A stretch of 64,000 bases of DNA from positions 1-64,000 of the forward strand of contig CAYYQN010000009.1 in the NCBI GenBank assembly GCA_964473865.1, given 5' to 3'. The translations under genes were made by a program, and so were the position numbers. The notes under the pieces are model-generated. The model saw only the letters and a list, made by a program, of their open reading frames with translations. It made no database searches and was not told the origin of the DNA. Every line of letters begins with the position of its first letter. The first letter of the stretch is position 1. Below are positions 43,871 through 52,982 of the stretch, piece by piece. Origin of the DNA: CAIMUX01 sp964473865 (lineage in GTDB: Bacteria; Eisenbacteria; RBG-16-71-46; CAIMUX01).

Positions 43871-44009
43871 GAGCATTCCTCCTTGAGGTGAACAGCTGGC
43901 ATTCCCAGAGGGCCGCGTGAAGTCGCGGGCCTCGGGCCTTCATCGCCGCCCCGGGCGCGGCAAAAGCCGCGGCGGCGACAGACCGGTCGGCTCGCGAGCA
44001 TCCCAGGCC

Positions 44010-45302
44010 TCACCGCACGACGACGAGCTTCGTGTTGTAGGTCTCCCCGGCATTCAGAACCTGGACATAGTAGACACCGGTGGGAAGACCGCGCGTCGAG
44101 AACGAGGCGGTCGTCCCCGAGGTCGATGCTTCGCGCAGCAACCCGCCGCCTATGGAGAAGACCCGCACATGGGACGACGGCCCCCGGAGGCCGAAGAGAG
44201 ACACCTGGCCGGTCTCGTTTGCCCGGTCATGGACCAGACGGACGGGAATCGAGGACCCCGCCCGCGGCGTCGAGACTCCGCTGGGGAACAACTGCGCCAG
44301 GCCGCTGAACGTGGGCCCATAGCGATAGGCCCGCAGAACCGGGCCTGGGGCGGTGATGGAGGCCACTGTGACGCCGGCATCGTTGAGCTCTTTGATCGAG
44401 GTCGAGCCGCCCCGGGTCACCAGCGTGTTGCCGTTGGGAAGACGCTGGCACGAGCCCTCGTGATCCTGGAACGCGAACGGGATCGTCGTCATGGCGCCGG
44501 ATATCCGGGTGAATTCGGCCACCCGGTCGCCACCGTTGTGGACTACCAGCAGGTTGTTGAGGCGCATGGCGGCCGCATCGGCGTCCGGCATCTCGATGTC
44601 GGTCCCGAGGAAGTATTTGTGAACCCAGATCGCCGCATGGACGCGGCCGGTCCCCGCAACCTTGTAGGTCTTGACGATGCTTCCCCCGGCCACGCTGTGA
44701 TCGATCACCACGCACTTCCGCTGAGGCTCCTGCATGTCGATCAGGATCTGATCGAGTTCCGGGTTGTAGCTGACGGAATTCATGTAGGTCATGCTGCCCG
44801 TCAGGCTGTCCGGCAGCGAGCACTGCCAGACGATCGTCCCGGTCGTGCTTCCGGTCGGCTGGACCTCGAAGATCTTGGACACGTTGCTCGCATCGGTCGG
44901 GATCAGGATGTTGCCGTTCGGCATCGGCTCCACGTCGTAGCCGGCCCGGGCCGTGGCATCGCAGAATCGATAGTCCCAGATGATCTGACCGTCCCAGTTG
45001 ATCTTCTGGAAGCGGCCGTTGGGATAGGCGCCGTCGTGATGCGGCTGGGTGCAGGTGGAGTTCTGGATGGGAACCAGCACGCTGCCGTCCGGCAGGAGAT
45101 ACGCGCTGACCTGAGCCGTGCCGCTGGCGTGCCAGGTGTGCACGCTGGTGCCGCTCATGTCGAGGAGATGGACGGTCGATCCGACCGCGCACAAGGTGTA
45201 ACCCTCATACGGAGTGGACGCGGCGGCGCCGCAACCGAAAAGCGCAAGCCCGAGGAGCGCCAGGGCGACTCCGCGTAGTGGTGAGCTCCGAACCTCTGCC
45301 AT
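44010..45302 (-). CDS. Arylsulfotransferase-like beta-propeller protein with T9SS-type tail
   Basis: A 430-residue exported protein. The N-terminus ends in LLGLALFGCG, a possible lipobox. The body shows the repeated pattern LLPDGSVLVP, PMPNGNILIPTD, LPNGNTLVT, as in arylsulfotransferase (ASST/PQQ-like) propellers. The catalytic His of true ASST is not certain. The last 80 residues form a Por-type C-terminal domain (VRVFSIGGGLL ... LPTGVYYVQVL), the sorting signal used with type IX secretion. ATG 45302 follows GGGGGGAAC. Confidence 0.72.
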   Translation of the reverse strand: MAEVRSSPLRGVALALLGLALFGCGAAASTPYEGYTLCAVGSTVHLLDMSGTSVHTWHASGTAQVSAYLLPDGSVLVPIQNSTCTQPHHDGAYPNGRFQKINWDGQIIWDYRFCDATARAGYDVEPMPNGNILIPTDASNVSKIFEVQPTGSTTGTIVWQCSLPDSLTGSMTYMNSVSYNPELDQILIDMQEPQRKCVVIDHSVAGGSIVKTYKVAGTGRVHAAIWVHKYFLGTDIEMPDADAAAMRLNNLLVVHNGGDRVAEFTRISGAMTTIPFAFQDHEGSCQRLPNGNTLVTRGGSTSIKELNDAGVTVASITAPGPVLRAYRYGPTFSGLAQLFPSGVSTPRAGSSIPVRLVHDRANETGQVSLFGLRGPSSHVRVFSIGGGLLREASTSGTTASFSTRGLPTGVYYVQVLNAGETYNTKLVVVR

Positions 45303-45401
45303 GTTCCCCCCTGGGTTTCCGGGCGCTCACTGCAAGCGCCTGCTCTTGGGTCGTTGCGATTTCAATCCGGACGAAGCGTGTTGCCGGCCCTTCGTCTGGG
45401 C

Positions 45402-48260
45402 CTATTTCAGCACCAGCATCCGCCGGCTGACCGTCCCGTCGGCTGCTTCGAGACGGCAGAGGTAGACGCCGGAAGCGAGGCTGCGGCCGTCGAATGCGTG
45501 CCGGTGCACGCCGGGCCCCAGTTCCCCGGAAACAAGGGTCTTGACCCGGCGTCCCTGGAGATCGAAGACCGCCAGCTCCACGTGGCCGCGGTGGGGCAGG
45601 CTGTAGGAAAGCACGCACTCCCGGCGGAACGGGTTCGGACGGTTCTGTTCGAGGGCCAACCGGATGGGCAGCGCCTCGTCGGTCACCGAGCTCTCCAGCG
45701 AGTTCTCCGCACCCGGCGTGGGCCCGGTGGTGGCGAGAAAGGGGCCGGTACCGTCGGGGATTCGCGCCATCGCCACGTTCAGGGTCTGGGCCCCGAAGGT
45801 CGTGCTGTCGACCACGGCGAGATCGGGATTGGACAGGATGATCCGCTCGCCGCCGGATGACAGCTTGAAACCGGCGTGCAAGCCTTCCTGGTCCAGGTCC
45901 TCATCCGCCCAGATGATGAGATACCCGTCTGCCGGGATCTGCGTGCCGGCGGGGAACGCCCACTGCTTCAAATTGGACGGGTTGTCCGTCATGTAGACGC
46001 CGCCCAGATCCAGCGCGGATTCGGTGTTGTTGCGCAGCTCGATCCAGTCCTCCACCTCGCCGGCCGGATCCGTAAAGAGGTCTTGTGTCGCCATGAACTC
46101 GTTGATCACGACATCCGGAGCGGTGAGGTAGGCGCCGTTCGGCGCATTGAAGGTGGGTGCGCCCTGAATCAGCGGTCCGGTTCCGTTCGGCACGCGGGCC
46201 ATGGTCAGATCGACAGTCTGCGGTCCAAACGCGACGGAGTCGAGCACCGCGGACGCCGCCTGCGACAGGATGATGTACTCGCCGCCGGCGGAGAGCTTGA
46301 AGGTCGCGTGGAGTCCCTCTTGTCCGGCGTCGTCGTCGGCCCAAACGATCAACAGACCCTGAGCGGGTATGATCGTGCTGTCGGGGAACTGCCACGCCGT
46401 CGGCGCGGCCGGCGCATCGGACAGATACATGCCCCCGAGGTCGATGTTCCGGGTGGTGTTGTTGGAGAACTCGATCCAATCCTCGGCCTCGCCGGCCGGA
46501 TCGAGAATCAGGGTGTTGGATGCGGCGAACTCGTTGATGGAGATGTCCCCGCGGGTCAGTCCGTTTGCCGCGTTGAAGGTCGGGGTGCCCAGCAGGAATG
46601 GTCCGGTTCCGTTCGGGATCCGCGACATGGTCATGTCGGTCGTCTGCGCCCCGAAGGTCACGGAGTCGAGGAGTGCGGCCTGGGCGTCGGAGAACAGGAT
46701 CTGCTCGCCGCCGGCAGAGAGCTTGAAGGTCGCGTGGAGCCCTTCCTGTCCGGCGTCGTTGTCGGCCCAGACGATCAGATACCCGTGGGGGGCGATGACG
46801 GTGCCGGACGGGAACTGCCAGGCCGTCGGAGCGTCCGGATTGTCGGTCAGGAACATCCCGGTCAGAGGGATATTCTCGGCGGTGTTGTTGAAGAGCTCGA
46901 TCCAGTCCTCGGCTTCTCCGGCCGGGTCCAGGATGAGGGTATTGTCGGCCGCGAACTCGTTGATGACCACGTCGCCCGGGTTCACGCTGGCGGGGCAGGT
47001 GACACCGAGGGCCGAAAGCTGCGCCGCGACGTTCGTGGCCCGGGCCGCAATGAACGACTTGAGCCCCGGTTTGCGGTGCCCGGCGACCGTGATGTCGCTC
47101 ACCTGGTTGGTCTCGAACTGCTCATCCGTGTACATCTTCCGCGGATCGGCGTAGACGTAGGGGCGGATGGCCGGCGCCAGGGCGTCGATCTGCGCATTTA
47201 ATCCCTCGACGGAGAAGTAGTTCGTAAACAAGCGACAGAAGGCGGTGAGATACTCGCTGCAGAGCGTCGGGTTGTTGAAGATCCTGGCGACCAGCGGGCG
47301 GTTCGCCTCGTTGCTGACGTAGGTGATGCTCAGGTTCTCGTAGTCCTGGGACAAACCCCAATAGGAGCCGAAGCTCATGCCGGTGTCCCACATCACCCAT
47401 TCCATCTTGGTGGTGGCCTCGTTGAAGTAGCAGTAGAAGTTGCGGCCGCTCCCGGCGTAGTCATCGAGGCTGGAGAAGAGGAGGTCGGTGGAGATGGCCC
47501 GGTAAATGCTGTTCAGATTGACCACGGGCGGCAGAGCGGTCGCCACGTCCGGGGTGTTGTTCAAGGAATCGATGACCGCGATCAGGTCGGTCCAGGGATT
47601 CGGCGAGTCATCCGTCTTGAGCTCATAGCGGGCGTAGTAGAGCGCCGGATCGGAACCGTACCATTTGAAATCGGAGATCGGCGCCCCGAAGAGACCGTCC
47701 ATGGCCTTGTAGAGGTTCCCGTCCTTGTTGCCGAACCGGCCGGACATGAAGGTCTTGTCGACATGCTCGACCATGCTGTAGAAGCCCCAGAGTTCGCCGT
47801 TGAGATATAGGGATGCGAAGTTCCCGCGCGGCGCCGGGATATTCGCGGTGCGGCAGTAGTCGAGGAACAGCTTCTCCCGCATGAAGGTCGGATCTTCCCA
47901 GCAGTTGTTGAGATGTACGCCCTTGAGGCCGTCCCAGCGCTGATCACCGAGGAACTCGTCGAAGCTCAGGCGGAACGGCTTCTTGTTGTTGGGGTGGGTG
48001 TAGGAGGCGTTGCCCTTGAGCCGGACTCCCACACTGTCGTAGGCGACGCCGTCGATGGTGACGGTCGCCGGCATGTAGTGCTCCAGCCCTTCGTTGTAGT
48101 AGAAGACGAGGGAGTCCCACCAGGCGGTCTGCGTGAACTCGATGTTGATCGTGAAGACCTGGGTTCCGGAGAAGATGCTCTCCCCGGCGCCCTGGGCGGC
48201 CGACGGCCCCAGCACGGCCAGGAGCAAGAGTGGCCACAGCAGCATCTGAGCCCGTTTCAT
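45402..48260 (-). CDS. CotH kinase-like protein with three lamin-tail domains and a FlgD-like tail
   Basis: A 952-residue secreted protein. After the signal (ending PSAAQGAG) comes a CotH domain (about 30-400): VRLKGNASY, KKPFRLSFDEF, LNGELWGFYSMVEHVDKTF and WVMWDTGMSFG. CotH proteins are secreted kinase-like enzymes that phosphorylate surface proteins. Three lamin-tail (LTD) repeats follow at about 425-560, 567-705 and 712-855, each opening with VVINEF or SINEF and containing PAGEAEDWIE. The end (about 862-952) is the FlgD-like/Por tail LALEQNRPNPF. ATG 48260 follows AAGGGGGG. Single gene by spacing. Confidence 0.88.
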   Translation of the reverse strand: MKRAQMLLWPLLLLAVLGPSAAQGAGESIFSGTQVFTINIEFTQTAWWDSLVFYYNEGLEHYMPATVTIDGVAYDSVGVRLKGNASYTHPNNKKPFRLSFDEFLGDQRWDGLKGVHLNNCWEDPTFMREKLFLDYCRTANIPAPRGNFASLYLNGELWGFYSMVEHVDKTFMSGRFGNKDGNLYKAMDGLFGAPISDFKWYGSDPALYYARYELKTDDSPNPWTDLIAVIDSLNNTPDVATALPPVVNLNSIYRAISTDLLFSSLDDYAGSGRNFYCYFNEATTKMEWVMWDTGMSFGSYWGLSQDYENLSITYVSNEANRPLVARIFNNPTLCSEYLTAFCRLFTNYFSVEGLNAQIDALAPAIRPYVYADPRKMYTDEQFETNQVSDITVAGHRKPGLKSFIAARATNVAAQLSALGVTCPASVNPGDVVINEFAADNTLILDPAGEAEDWIELFNNTAENIPLTGMFLTDNPDAPTAWQFPSGTVIAPHGYLIVWADNDAGQEGLHATFKLSAGGEQILFSDAQAALLDSVTFGAQTTDMTMSRIPNGTGPFLLGTPTFNAANGLTRGDISINEFAASNTLILDPAGEAEDWIEFSNNTTRNIDLGGMYLSDAPAAPTAWQFPDSTIIPAQGLLIVWADDDAGQEGLHATFKLSAGGEYIILSQAASAVLDSVAFGPQTVDLTMARVPNGTGPLIQGAPTFNAPNGAYLTAPDVVINEFMATQDLFTDPAGEVEDWIELRNNTESALDLGGVYMTDNPSNLKQWAFPAGTQIPADGYLIIWADEDLDQEGLHAGFKLSSGGERIILSNPDLAVVDSTTFGAQTLNVAMARIPDGTGPFLATTGPTPGAENSLESSVTDEALPIRLALEQNRPNPFRRECVLSYSLPHRGHVELAVFDLQGRRVKTLVSGELGPGVHRHAFDGRSLASGVYLCRLEAADGTVSRRMLVLK
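45990..46990 (-). repeat. Three tandem lamin-tail domain repeats within the CotH gene
   Basis: Units of about 420-440 bases beginning near 46985, 46560 and 46125 (minus strand). Units 1 and 2 share long identical stretches at protein level (LILDPAGEAEDWIE, GQEGLHATFKLSAGGE); unit 3 is more diverged. Recent duplication or gene conversion between units 1 and 2 is likely. Confidence 0.7.
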
Positions 48261-48741
48261 GGATCCCCCCTTGTGCGGTGTCCTCAGTAGGAGCCCGGCG
48301 GGAACCGGCGAGACGGAGTCCCGCGCGCCCGTTCCGGCCTGAGGCGGAGAGCGTCGGATGGAGCCGACTGGTCTTGCGGACCGCAGCGCCGCGGCCCGGA
48401 GGCGACCGATCTGCAGTCACCCGGGGAGCGGGCGCCGGGCTGGCTGGCGGCCCGAGCTCGGGCTGCGGCCTTCCCATTCCGGCCAGCAGTGTGGCTCATC
48501 CCAGCCTTCTAGACAGTCACACGGTGCAGAATGTTACAGCATCCCATCGGATTCCTGCCAGAAATATCGGAAAATCCCGGATTGCGGGAAACGCACTCCG
48601 TGGCCGCGACGGAGTGGGAGGAGTCCGCAGGCTTGCGCGGTCCAGGAGGCTTCCGTCGGAGCTTGCCCTCGGGCAGGTTTGGCGCCGCGAGGAACTCGCA
48701 GACTCGCACGGACCACGAGACTTCAGAGCGAAGCCCGGAAC
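48261..48741. other. Intergenic region between the CotH gene and the Spy-like gene
   Basis: A 481-base spacer with no supported gene. It contains a perfect hairpin CACTCCGT/ACGGAGTG (48594-48601 and 48609-48616, 7-base loop) and a terminator-like hairpin described separately. Sequences before 48300 probably hold the CotH promoter on the minus strand; I cannot place it. Confidence 0.4.
48571..48589 (-). terminator. Putative rho-independent terminator of the sigma factor operon
   Basis: On the minus strand TCCCG-CAATC-CGGGA is followed by TTTT. It lies about 150 bases after the stop of the Spy-like gene, with a second stronger hairpin (48594-48616) just before it. The stem is short, so termination may need both. 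Confidence 0.35.
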
Positions 48742-49212
48742 TCACCGTCCGGAGTCGCGGCCCAGGCCCGGAAGCCGCGGAGGGCGCCCTCCTGGGGGCG
48801 GCGGGCCGTCTTTTCCGAACAGCGGGGGCTCGCGCCGATCGAAGATCTTCTGCTGCTTCGGGTTGAGCACTGCGCGCACTTCGAGGCGCACGGAATCCGA
48901 GATGGCGCGAAGGCGCGGGATGAACGCCCCGAGAACCTCGTCGGTCAATGGCCGGCTGTCTCTCAGAATGGCGGCAATCACTCGCTCCTGCTCCGGAGTC
49001 AGATCGAGCCCCCGGGCCAGCTCCGGAGGCACCCCCTCCGGTGGCGGGTCGCTGTGGTGCGGCGGCGGGCCGCCGAACGGTCGCATCTGCCCCCGAGCGA
49101 CAATGACCCGGTCGAGGGCCAGGCCGACCAGGGCCCCAATGATGAACACCACCGCCAGCAGCAGGATGGCCTGAAGCCGGAGCCGTCCGAGCGCCTCGAC
49201 CCCCGACTTCAC
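48742..49212 (-). CDS. Spy/CpxP-like periplasmic (heavy-metal sensor type) protein
   Basis: A 156-residue protein. One N-terminal membrane segment (LQAILLLAVVFIIGALVGLAL) anchors a periplasmic domain with the pattern LDLTPEQERVIAAIL ... VRAVLNPKQQKIFD, typical of Spy/CpxP-like LTxxQ proteins that buffer envelope stress or bind metals. A Pro/Arg-rich tail ends it. GTG 49212 overlaps the stop of the upstream gene (GTGA). It is the last gene of a coupled three-gene operon with an ECF sigma factor, so it may feed envelope state to the sigma switch. Confidence 0.75.
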   Translation of the reverse strand: MKSGVEALGRLRLQAILLLAVVFIIGALVGLALDRVIVARGQMRPFGGPPPHHSDPPPEGVPPELARGLDLTPEQERVIAAILRDSRPLTDEVLGAFIPRLRAISDSVRLEVRAVLNPKQQKIFDRREPPLFGKDGPPPPGGRPPRLPGLGRDSGR

Positions 49213-49580
49213 TGCGACAACCCCTCGGTTTCGAGTAGCTGCCCCGGCGTCGGCTGCGTCCCGGCCTGCACCCAGGTGGCCCAGGCGCTGGGCACTCCCA
49301 TCGCCTCCGTCAGCGTTCCGTGGCTGGCGGCGGAGGGGGCACGTGAAGTCAGGAGAACGGTGAGGCAGGCCGCACCAAGGGCCCCCGCAACCGCCAGGAT
49401 CGGCCGGCGCCACTGGATCAGCAGATCACCGAGGCCCGCACGCGCTTGCCGGCGGACCAGCTCCGGCGTCGCCGCGGTCAGGACCCGCCGGACGAAGCGA
49501 TCCAGATCCCTGTGATCCGGGAGCGGCGTGAGGGGACGCAGATCGATCGGCTCATCGGCTTCGGTTCGTTCATCGCTCAT
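49209..49580 (-). CDS. Putative anti-sigma factor (single-pass membrane protein)
   Basis: A 123-residue protein. Residues 1-60 are cytoplasmic and acidic (HRDLDRFVRRVLTAATPELV), then one membrane helix (RPILAVAGALGAACLTVLL) and a short periplasmic tail. It has no zinc-binding HxxxCxxC motif. Its position and overlap (ATGA with the sigma gene) are those of an anti-sigma factor; the family itself I do not recognise. Confidence 0.6.
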   Translation of the reverse strand: MSDERTEADEPIDLRPLTPLPDHRDLDRFVRRVLTAATPELVRRQARAGLGDLLIQWRRPILAVAGALGAACLTVLLTSRAPSAASHGTLTEAMGVPSAWATWVQAGTQPTPGQLLETEGLSQ

Positions 49581-50149
49581 GTCGGATCTCCCTCCGAGGT
49601 CTCTCCCAGGAACTGACGCATCCTTGTTCTCGCCTGGAAGAGACGCTGCCGGCTGAGTACCTCTGACAGGCCCAGGTCCTCGGCGATCTCCCGGTGTCTC
49701 CACCCCAACAGATCATGCCGGACCAGAACCTCGCGCTGTCCCTCCGTGAGCCGGTTCATGGCGCGTTCCAGTCTCGTGCGCTGGCGCGCTCGATCGAGAT
49801 CGAGGCTTGGATCCTCTTTCGCCGGCCGCTCCCGGCCCTCCGGAACCTCGTCGAGCGGGTCCGCGGCGCGTACTCGCCTGTATTGCAGGTGGTTCCGCGC
49901 CTGATTCCGGACAATCTGCAGAAGCCAGAAGACAAACCGTCCCGGTTGCCGGCACTCCTCCAGCTTCTCCAGCGCGCGAACCCAGGCGTCCTGACAGATG
50001 TCCTCCGCGTCCACCGGGTTCCCGGCAATGCTTCGCGCGACCACCAGAGCCGCCCGGGCATGCCGGCGGACGAGCAGTCCGAATGCGGATTTGTCACCCC
50101 GGCGAGCCCGAGCCACCAGGATCCCGTCGTCCGGCTCTGGACTTTGCAT
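49577..50149 (-). CDS. ECF RNA polymerase sigma factor
   Basis: A 190-residue sigma70-family factor. Region 2 has DAEDICQDAWVRALEKLEE with the RFVFWLLQIVRNQARNHLQ helix; region 4 has LERAMNRLTEGQREVLVRHDLLGWRHREIAEDLGLS. There is no region 3, as in ECF factors. ATG 50149 lies next to GGGGG. It heads the operon with the putative anti-sigma and Spy-like genes and is divergent from the beta-barrel/cytochrome cluster, which it might control. Confidence 0.9.
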   Translation of the reverse strand: MQSPEPDDGILVARARRGDKSAFGLLVRRHARAALVVARSIAGNPVDAEDICQDAWVRALEKLEECRQPGRFVFWLLQIVRNQARNHLQYRRVRAADPLDEVPEGRERPAKEDPSLDLDRARQRTRLERAMNRLTEGQREVLVRHDLLGWRHREIAEDLGLSEVLSRQRLFQARTRMRQFLGETSEGDPT

Positions 50150-50343
50150 GTCCCCCAATGTAGACAGACTGCCGGAGGAGGGCGTTAGCGAAATTCCCGG
50201 CCCTTCCGTCTTGCGACCGAAGCCGCGGAAGCGGCCCGGTCGCTTCGGGCATCCCCGCACAGGGAGCTTGCGTCGGTGCCGGGAACATGTTTGATTGGCT
50301 CGGCCTCGACAAGTCGAACGAAGAGCAGAGGAGGGGAGGCGTC

Positions 50344-51816
50344 ATGAAAGACTTCGGGAGTTCCATCCGGCCAGGACGGAGGCGCTTGCAGGTTTTGGCG
50401 ATGACCCTCCTGCTGATCTGGCTTCAGACCGGCGTCGGCACATTCCACGCGTCCGCGACCGTGCTGAGCGGGAGCTTGCGGAGCTCGCTCTATCTGCAGG
50501 AGTCGCGTGTGGGCGCGGGCTGGTACGAGGCGAGGGTCCGGTATGAGGGCCTGACCGACACCACCCAGGTGCCGCAATCCCAGCGTCATCCGCTGGAGGG
50601 CCGGGTCCGCCTCGTCGAGGAGGCGCGCCTGGACGTCGCGCAGCTGGCGTGCAAGCCGCTCGGGTTTCACACGGCGCTGTCCGCCGGGAACGTCCTCACG
50701 GACCAGAGTCTCCGCCATACCGCATTTCGCGTCTACCGGGCCTATTTCCAGTGGAACGGGCTGCGGCGCGGGCCGGGCCTCGGCTATGACCTTCGGCTCG
50801 GGCGTCACTGGGTGCTCGCCGGGGTCGGCTCGGGCACCATCGATGGGCTCTCCGCGACCGTGGGTGATTCGCGGCTCGGCGACATCGCCGTCTTCGCGGG
50901 AACCCTGGGCGTCGACCGGATCCTGCGCACCGACAGATTCTGGAGCCTGGACGATCCGGACCAGTCGCGGACCTTCGGCGGCCGACTTCGTCTACGACGG
51001 CCGATCGGGCCGGTTGAGCCCACACTGGCGTTCAGCGCGGCGCAGGCCGACCGCAAACCGCGCGCCGAATTGCTGACGGATGCCCGGAAGGTCGGGTTGA
51101 GCGCGGAGCTGCGGGCCTCCCGGACCGGGGCGTGGCGCGCCCTGCGGGGGCTCCGCGCCTGGGGCGACTGGCGCCGGGACCTCATCTTCGGCCGCGATCT
51201 GTCCATGGTGGGCGGCCTGGACTACTCCGGCGACCTGTCACGCTGGTTCTCCTGGCTTCCGCTCCCGGTCCTGGGCCAGGACTTTCGGGGCCGGGTCGAG
51301 TACGGCCGCAGACGTCCCGACTTGCGCGCCACGTCGCACTTCGCCTCGTTCCTGCAGAACCCGATCTGCGAGCTGCGGGGCGGCGCCGGAGCGACCGTGG
51401 TTCCCGGGGTGCGGCTCGACGTGGACGGCGACTACGCTTGTTCGGACGACGGCGAAAAGCAGAATGGAGTCGCCATCAACGCGAACGGCTATGGACTCAC
51501 TGTCGGATACCGGCTGCATCGGGGCTACGGCGGCGACCTGGACGGATGGCGGCTGTGCGGACATCGAGAGCTTTACGGGAAGGTGACGGTGGACGCGGTC
51601 CTGGGGCATAGCCAGTACGACTACGGCGATCTTCAGGAGGTCTCCGGATTCGACCCGGAACTCGTGAAGGATACCTCGGGGTTGCTCGCGCTGGGGTACC
51701 GGCTGCGTCCCGACCTTTCGCTGACCGGCCAGGTGGAGGGCCTCCGCAACCGGGCCATGCTGAAAGACCTGCGATTCCTCGGCATCGTCAACTGGCGGTT
51801 CCGCACCGCGCTGTAG
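50344..51816 (+). CDS. Outer-membrane beta-barrel protein of the cytochrome cluster
   Basis: A 490-residue exported protein. After a signal (about residues 14-36, ending HASA) the mature chain is a run of amphipathic strands with Gly/Asp turns (RVYRAYFQWNG, GLGYDLRLGRHW, LTVGYRLHRGYGG) and ends in a C-terminal aromatic strand (VNWRFRTAL). This fits a porin-like barrel of about 20 strands. Its place directly before a 13-heme cytochrome suggests a porin-cytochrome conduit, smaller than MtrB. ATG 50344 follows GGGGAGGCG by 4; the start at 50287 is less likely. Confidence 0.65.
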   Translation: MKDFGSSIRPGRRRLQVLAMTLLLIWLQTGVGTFHASATVLSGSLRSSLYLQESRVGAGWYEARVRYEGLTDTTQVPQSQRHPLEGRVRLVEEARLDVAQLACKPLGFHTALSAGNVLTDQSLRHTAFRVYRAYFQWNGLRRGPGLGYDLRLGRHWVLAGVGSGTIDGLSATVGDSRLGDIAVFAGTLGVDRILRTDRFWSLDDPDQSRTFGGRLRLRRPIGPVEPTLAFSAAQADRKPRAELLTDARKVGLSAELRASRTGAWRALRGLRAWGDWRRDLIFGRDLSMVGGLDYSGDLSRWFSWLPLPVLGQDFRGRVEYGRRRPDLRATSHFASFLQNPICELRGGAGATVVPGVRLDVDGDYACSDDGEKQNGVAINANGYGLTVGYRLHRGYGGDLDGWRLCGHRELYGKVTVDAVLGHSQYDYGDLQEVSGFDPELVKDTSGLLALGYRLRPDLSLTGQVEGLRNRAMLKDLRFLGIVNWRFRTAL

Positions 51817-51827
51817 GAGGACCGGCC

Positions 51828-52895
51828 ATGAAGAGGAAACTCGCGATCATACTGGCTCTGGGAATCGTAGCGGCCGTCTCTCCGGCAGTCCGCGGCTTCG
51901 GGCGTCCCGCCACGACGTTCTCGCACGGCCCGCACCTGGCCGCCGACCTCGCGTGCGACGACTGCCACCAGGGAGTTACCGAGAGCAACGATCTGAGGGG
52001 CGGGATCGAGATCGATGTGGCGGCCTGCGCCAACTGCCACGCGGACGAGGACCTTGCCCGCTGGGGCTACGACGTCGCGCCGCCCGTCCGGGCGGCCGCC
52101 GTTCCCGCCTTCTCGCACAACGACCATCTGGCCACGGGCAAGGCGTGCCTCGATTGCCATGGGGCGCTCGCCGACGCCTCGCTCGCGGATGTCGGGCAGG
52201 GAGAACCGGGCCACGCCGTCTGCTTCGAGTGCCACGACAACATCGGCAAGGACAATCAGTGCGACTTCTGCCACGAGGGGATCCGCCAGGGCCGGCTGAA
52301 CGCCCTGGATCGCGACCCCGGCATCCTGAAGCCGATGAGCCATCACCCGGCCTACATCCACGACCATCAGTTCCAGGTGCGCCTGGATGGAAAGAGCTGC
52401 GCCGACTGCCATCGCCAGGAGGACTTCTGCAGCACCTGTCACCAGGGGGAGAACGTGGACTACCTGGTGCATCCGCGGAACTGGCTCTACGAGCACCCGA
52501 ACGCCGCGCGCAAGAACCTGCCCGACTGCTCCTCGTGCCATGATCGCGGAACCTATTGCACGGAGTGCCACCTCGCGCAGGGGGTGCGCCCGGAGGCGCA
52601 CGGCGATCAGGGCTCCGCGCTTCGCGCGGCCTGGCTCTCGCGCGAGCACGCGGCACAGGCGCGGCGGGATGTCGCCGTGTGCGCCGGATGCCATGACGCC
52701 GACAACCTCTTCCTCTGCGGCCGCTGCCATCGTGCTCCGGGAGGCAAGAGTCCCCACGGCCCGGACTTCAAGGACAACGCCGGCCATGGGTACTGGCACG
52801 ACGACTGCGGGACGCGTACCGGCGCCTGCTACGACTGCCATCAGAACGACTCGGAGTTCTGTCGCCGTTGTCACGGCGAGAAGGCGTGCGAGTAG
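51828..52895 (+). CDS. 13-heme periplasmic c-type cytochrome
   Basis: A 355-residue exported protein (signal about 1-25) with 13 CxxCH heme sites: CDDCH, CANCH, CLDCH, CFECH, CDFCH, CADCH, CSTCH, CSSCH, CTECH, CAGCH, CGRCH, CYDCH, CRRCH. Heme density (one per 27 residues) is that of electron-wire cytochromes of the c3/NrfA-related class. ATG 51828 lies 11 bases after the barrel gene, with AGGAGG upstream. It likely passes electrons between the membrane cytochrome downstream and the outer membrane. Ligand set and potential cannot be read from sequence. Confidence 0.9.
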   Translation: MKRKLAIILALGIVAAVSPAVRGFGRPATTFSHGPHLAADLACDDCHQGVTESNDLRGGIEIDVAACANCHADEDLARWGYDVAPPVRAAAVPAFSHNDHLATGKACLDCHGALADASLADVGQGEPGHAVCFECHDNIGKDNQCDFCHEGIRQGRLNALDRDPGILKPMSHHPAYIHDHQFQVRLDGKSCADCHRQEDFCSTCHQGENVDYLVHPRNWLYEHPNAARKNLPDCSSCHDRGTYCTECHLAQGVRPEAHGDQGSALRAAWLSREHAAQARRDVAVCAGCHDADNLFLCGRCHRAPGGKSPHGPDFKDNAGHGYWHDDCGTRTGACYDCHQNDSEFCRRCHGEKACE

Positions 52896-52982
52896 ACATC
52901 TAGCGGCCTGCTCGCGGCCTGCTGGCGGGCACGGCCCAAGAGAAGGCGCGCGATTCCGGTACGGGCAAGGGGGGCACCATCG

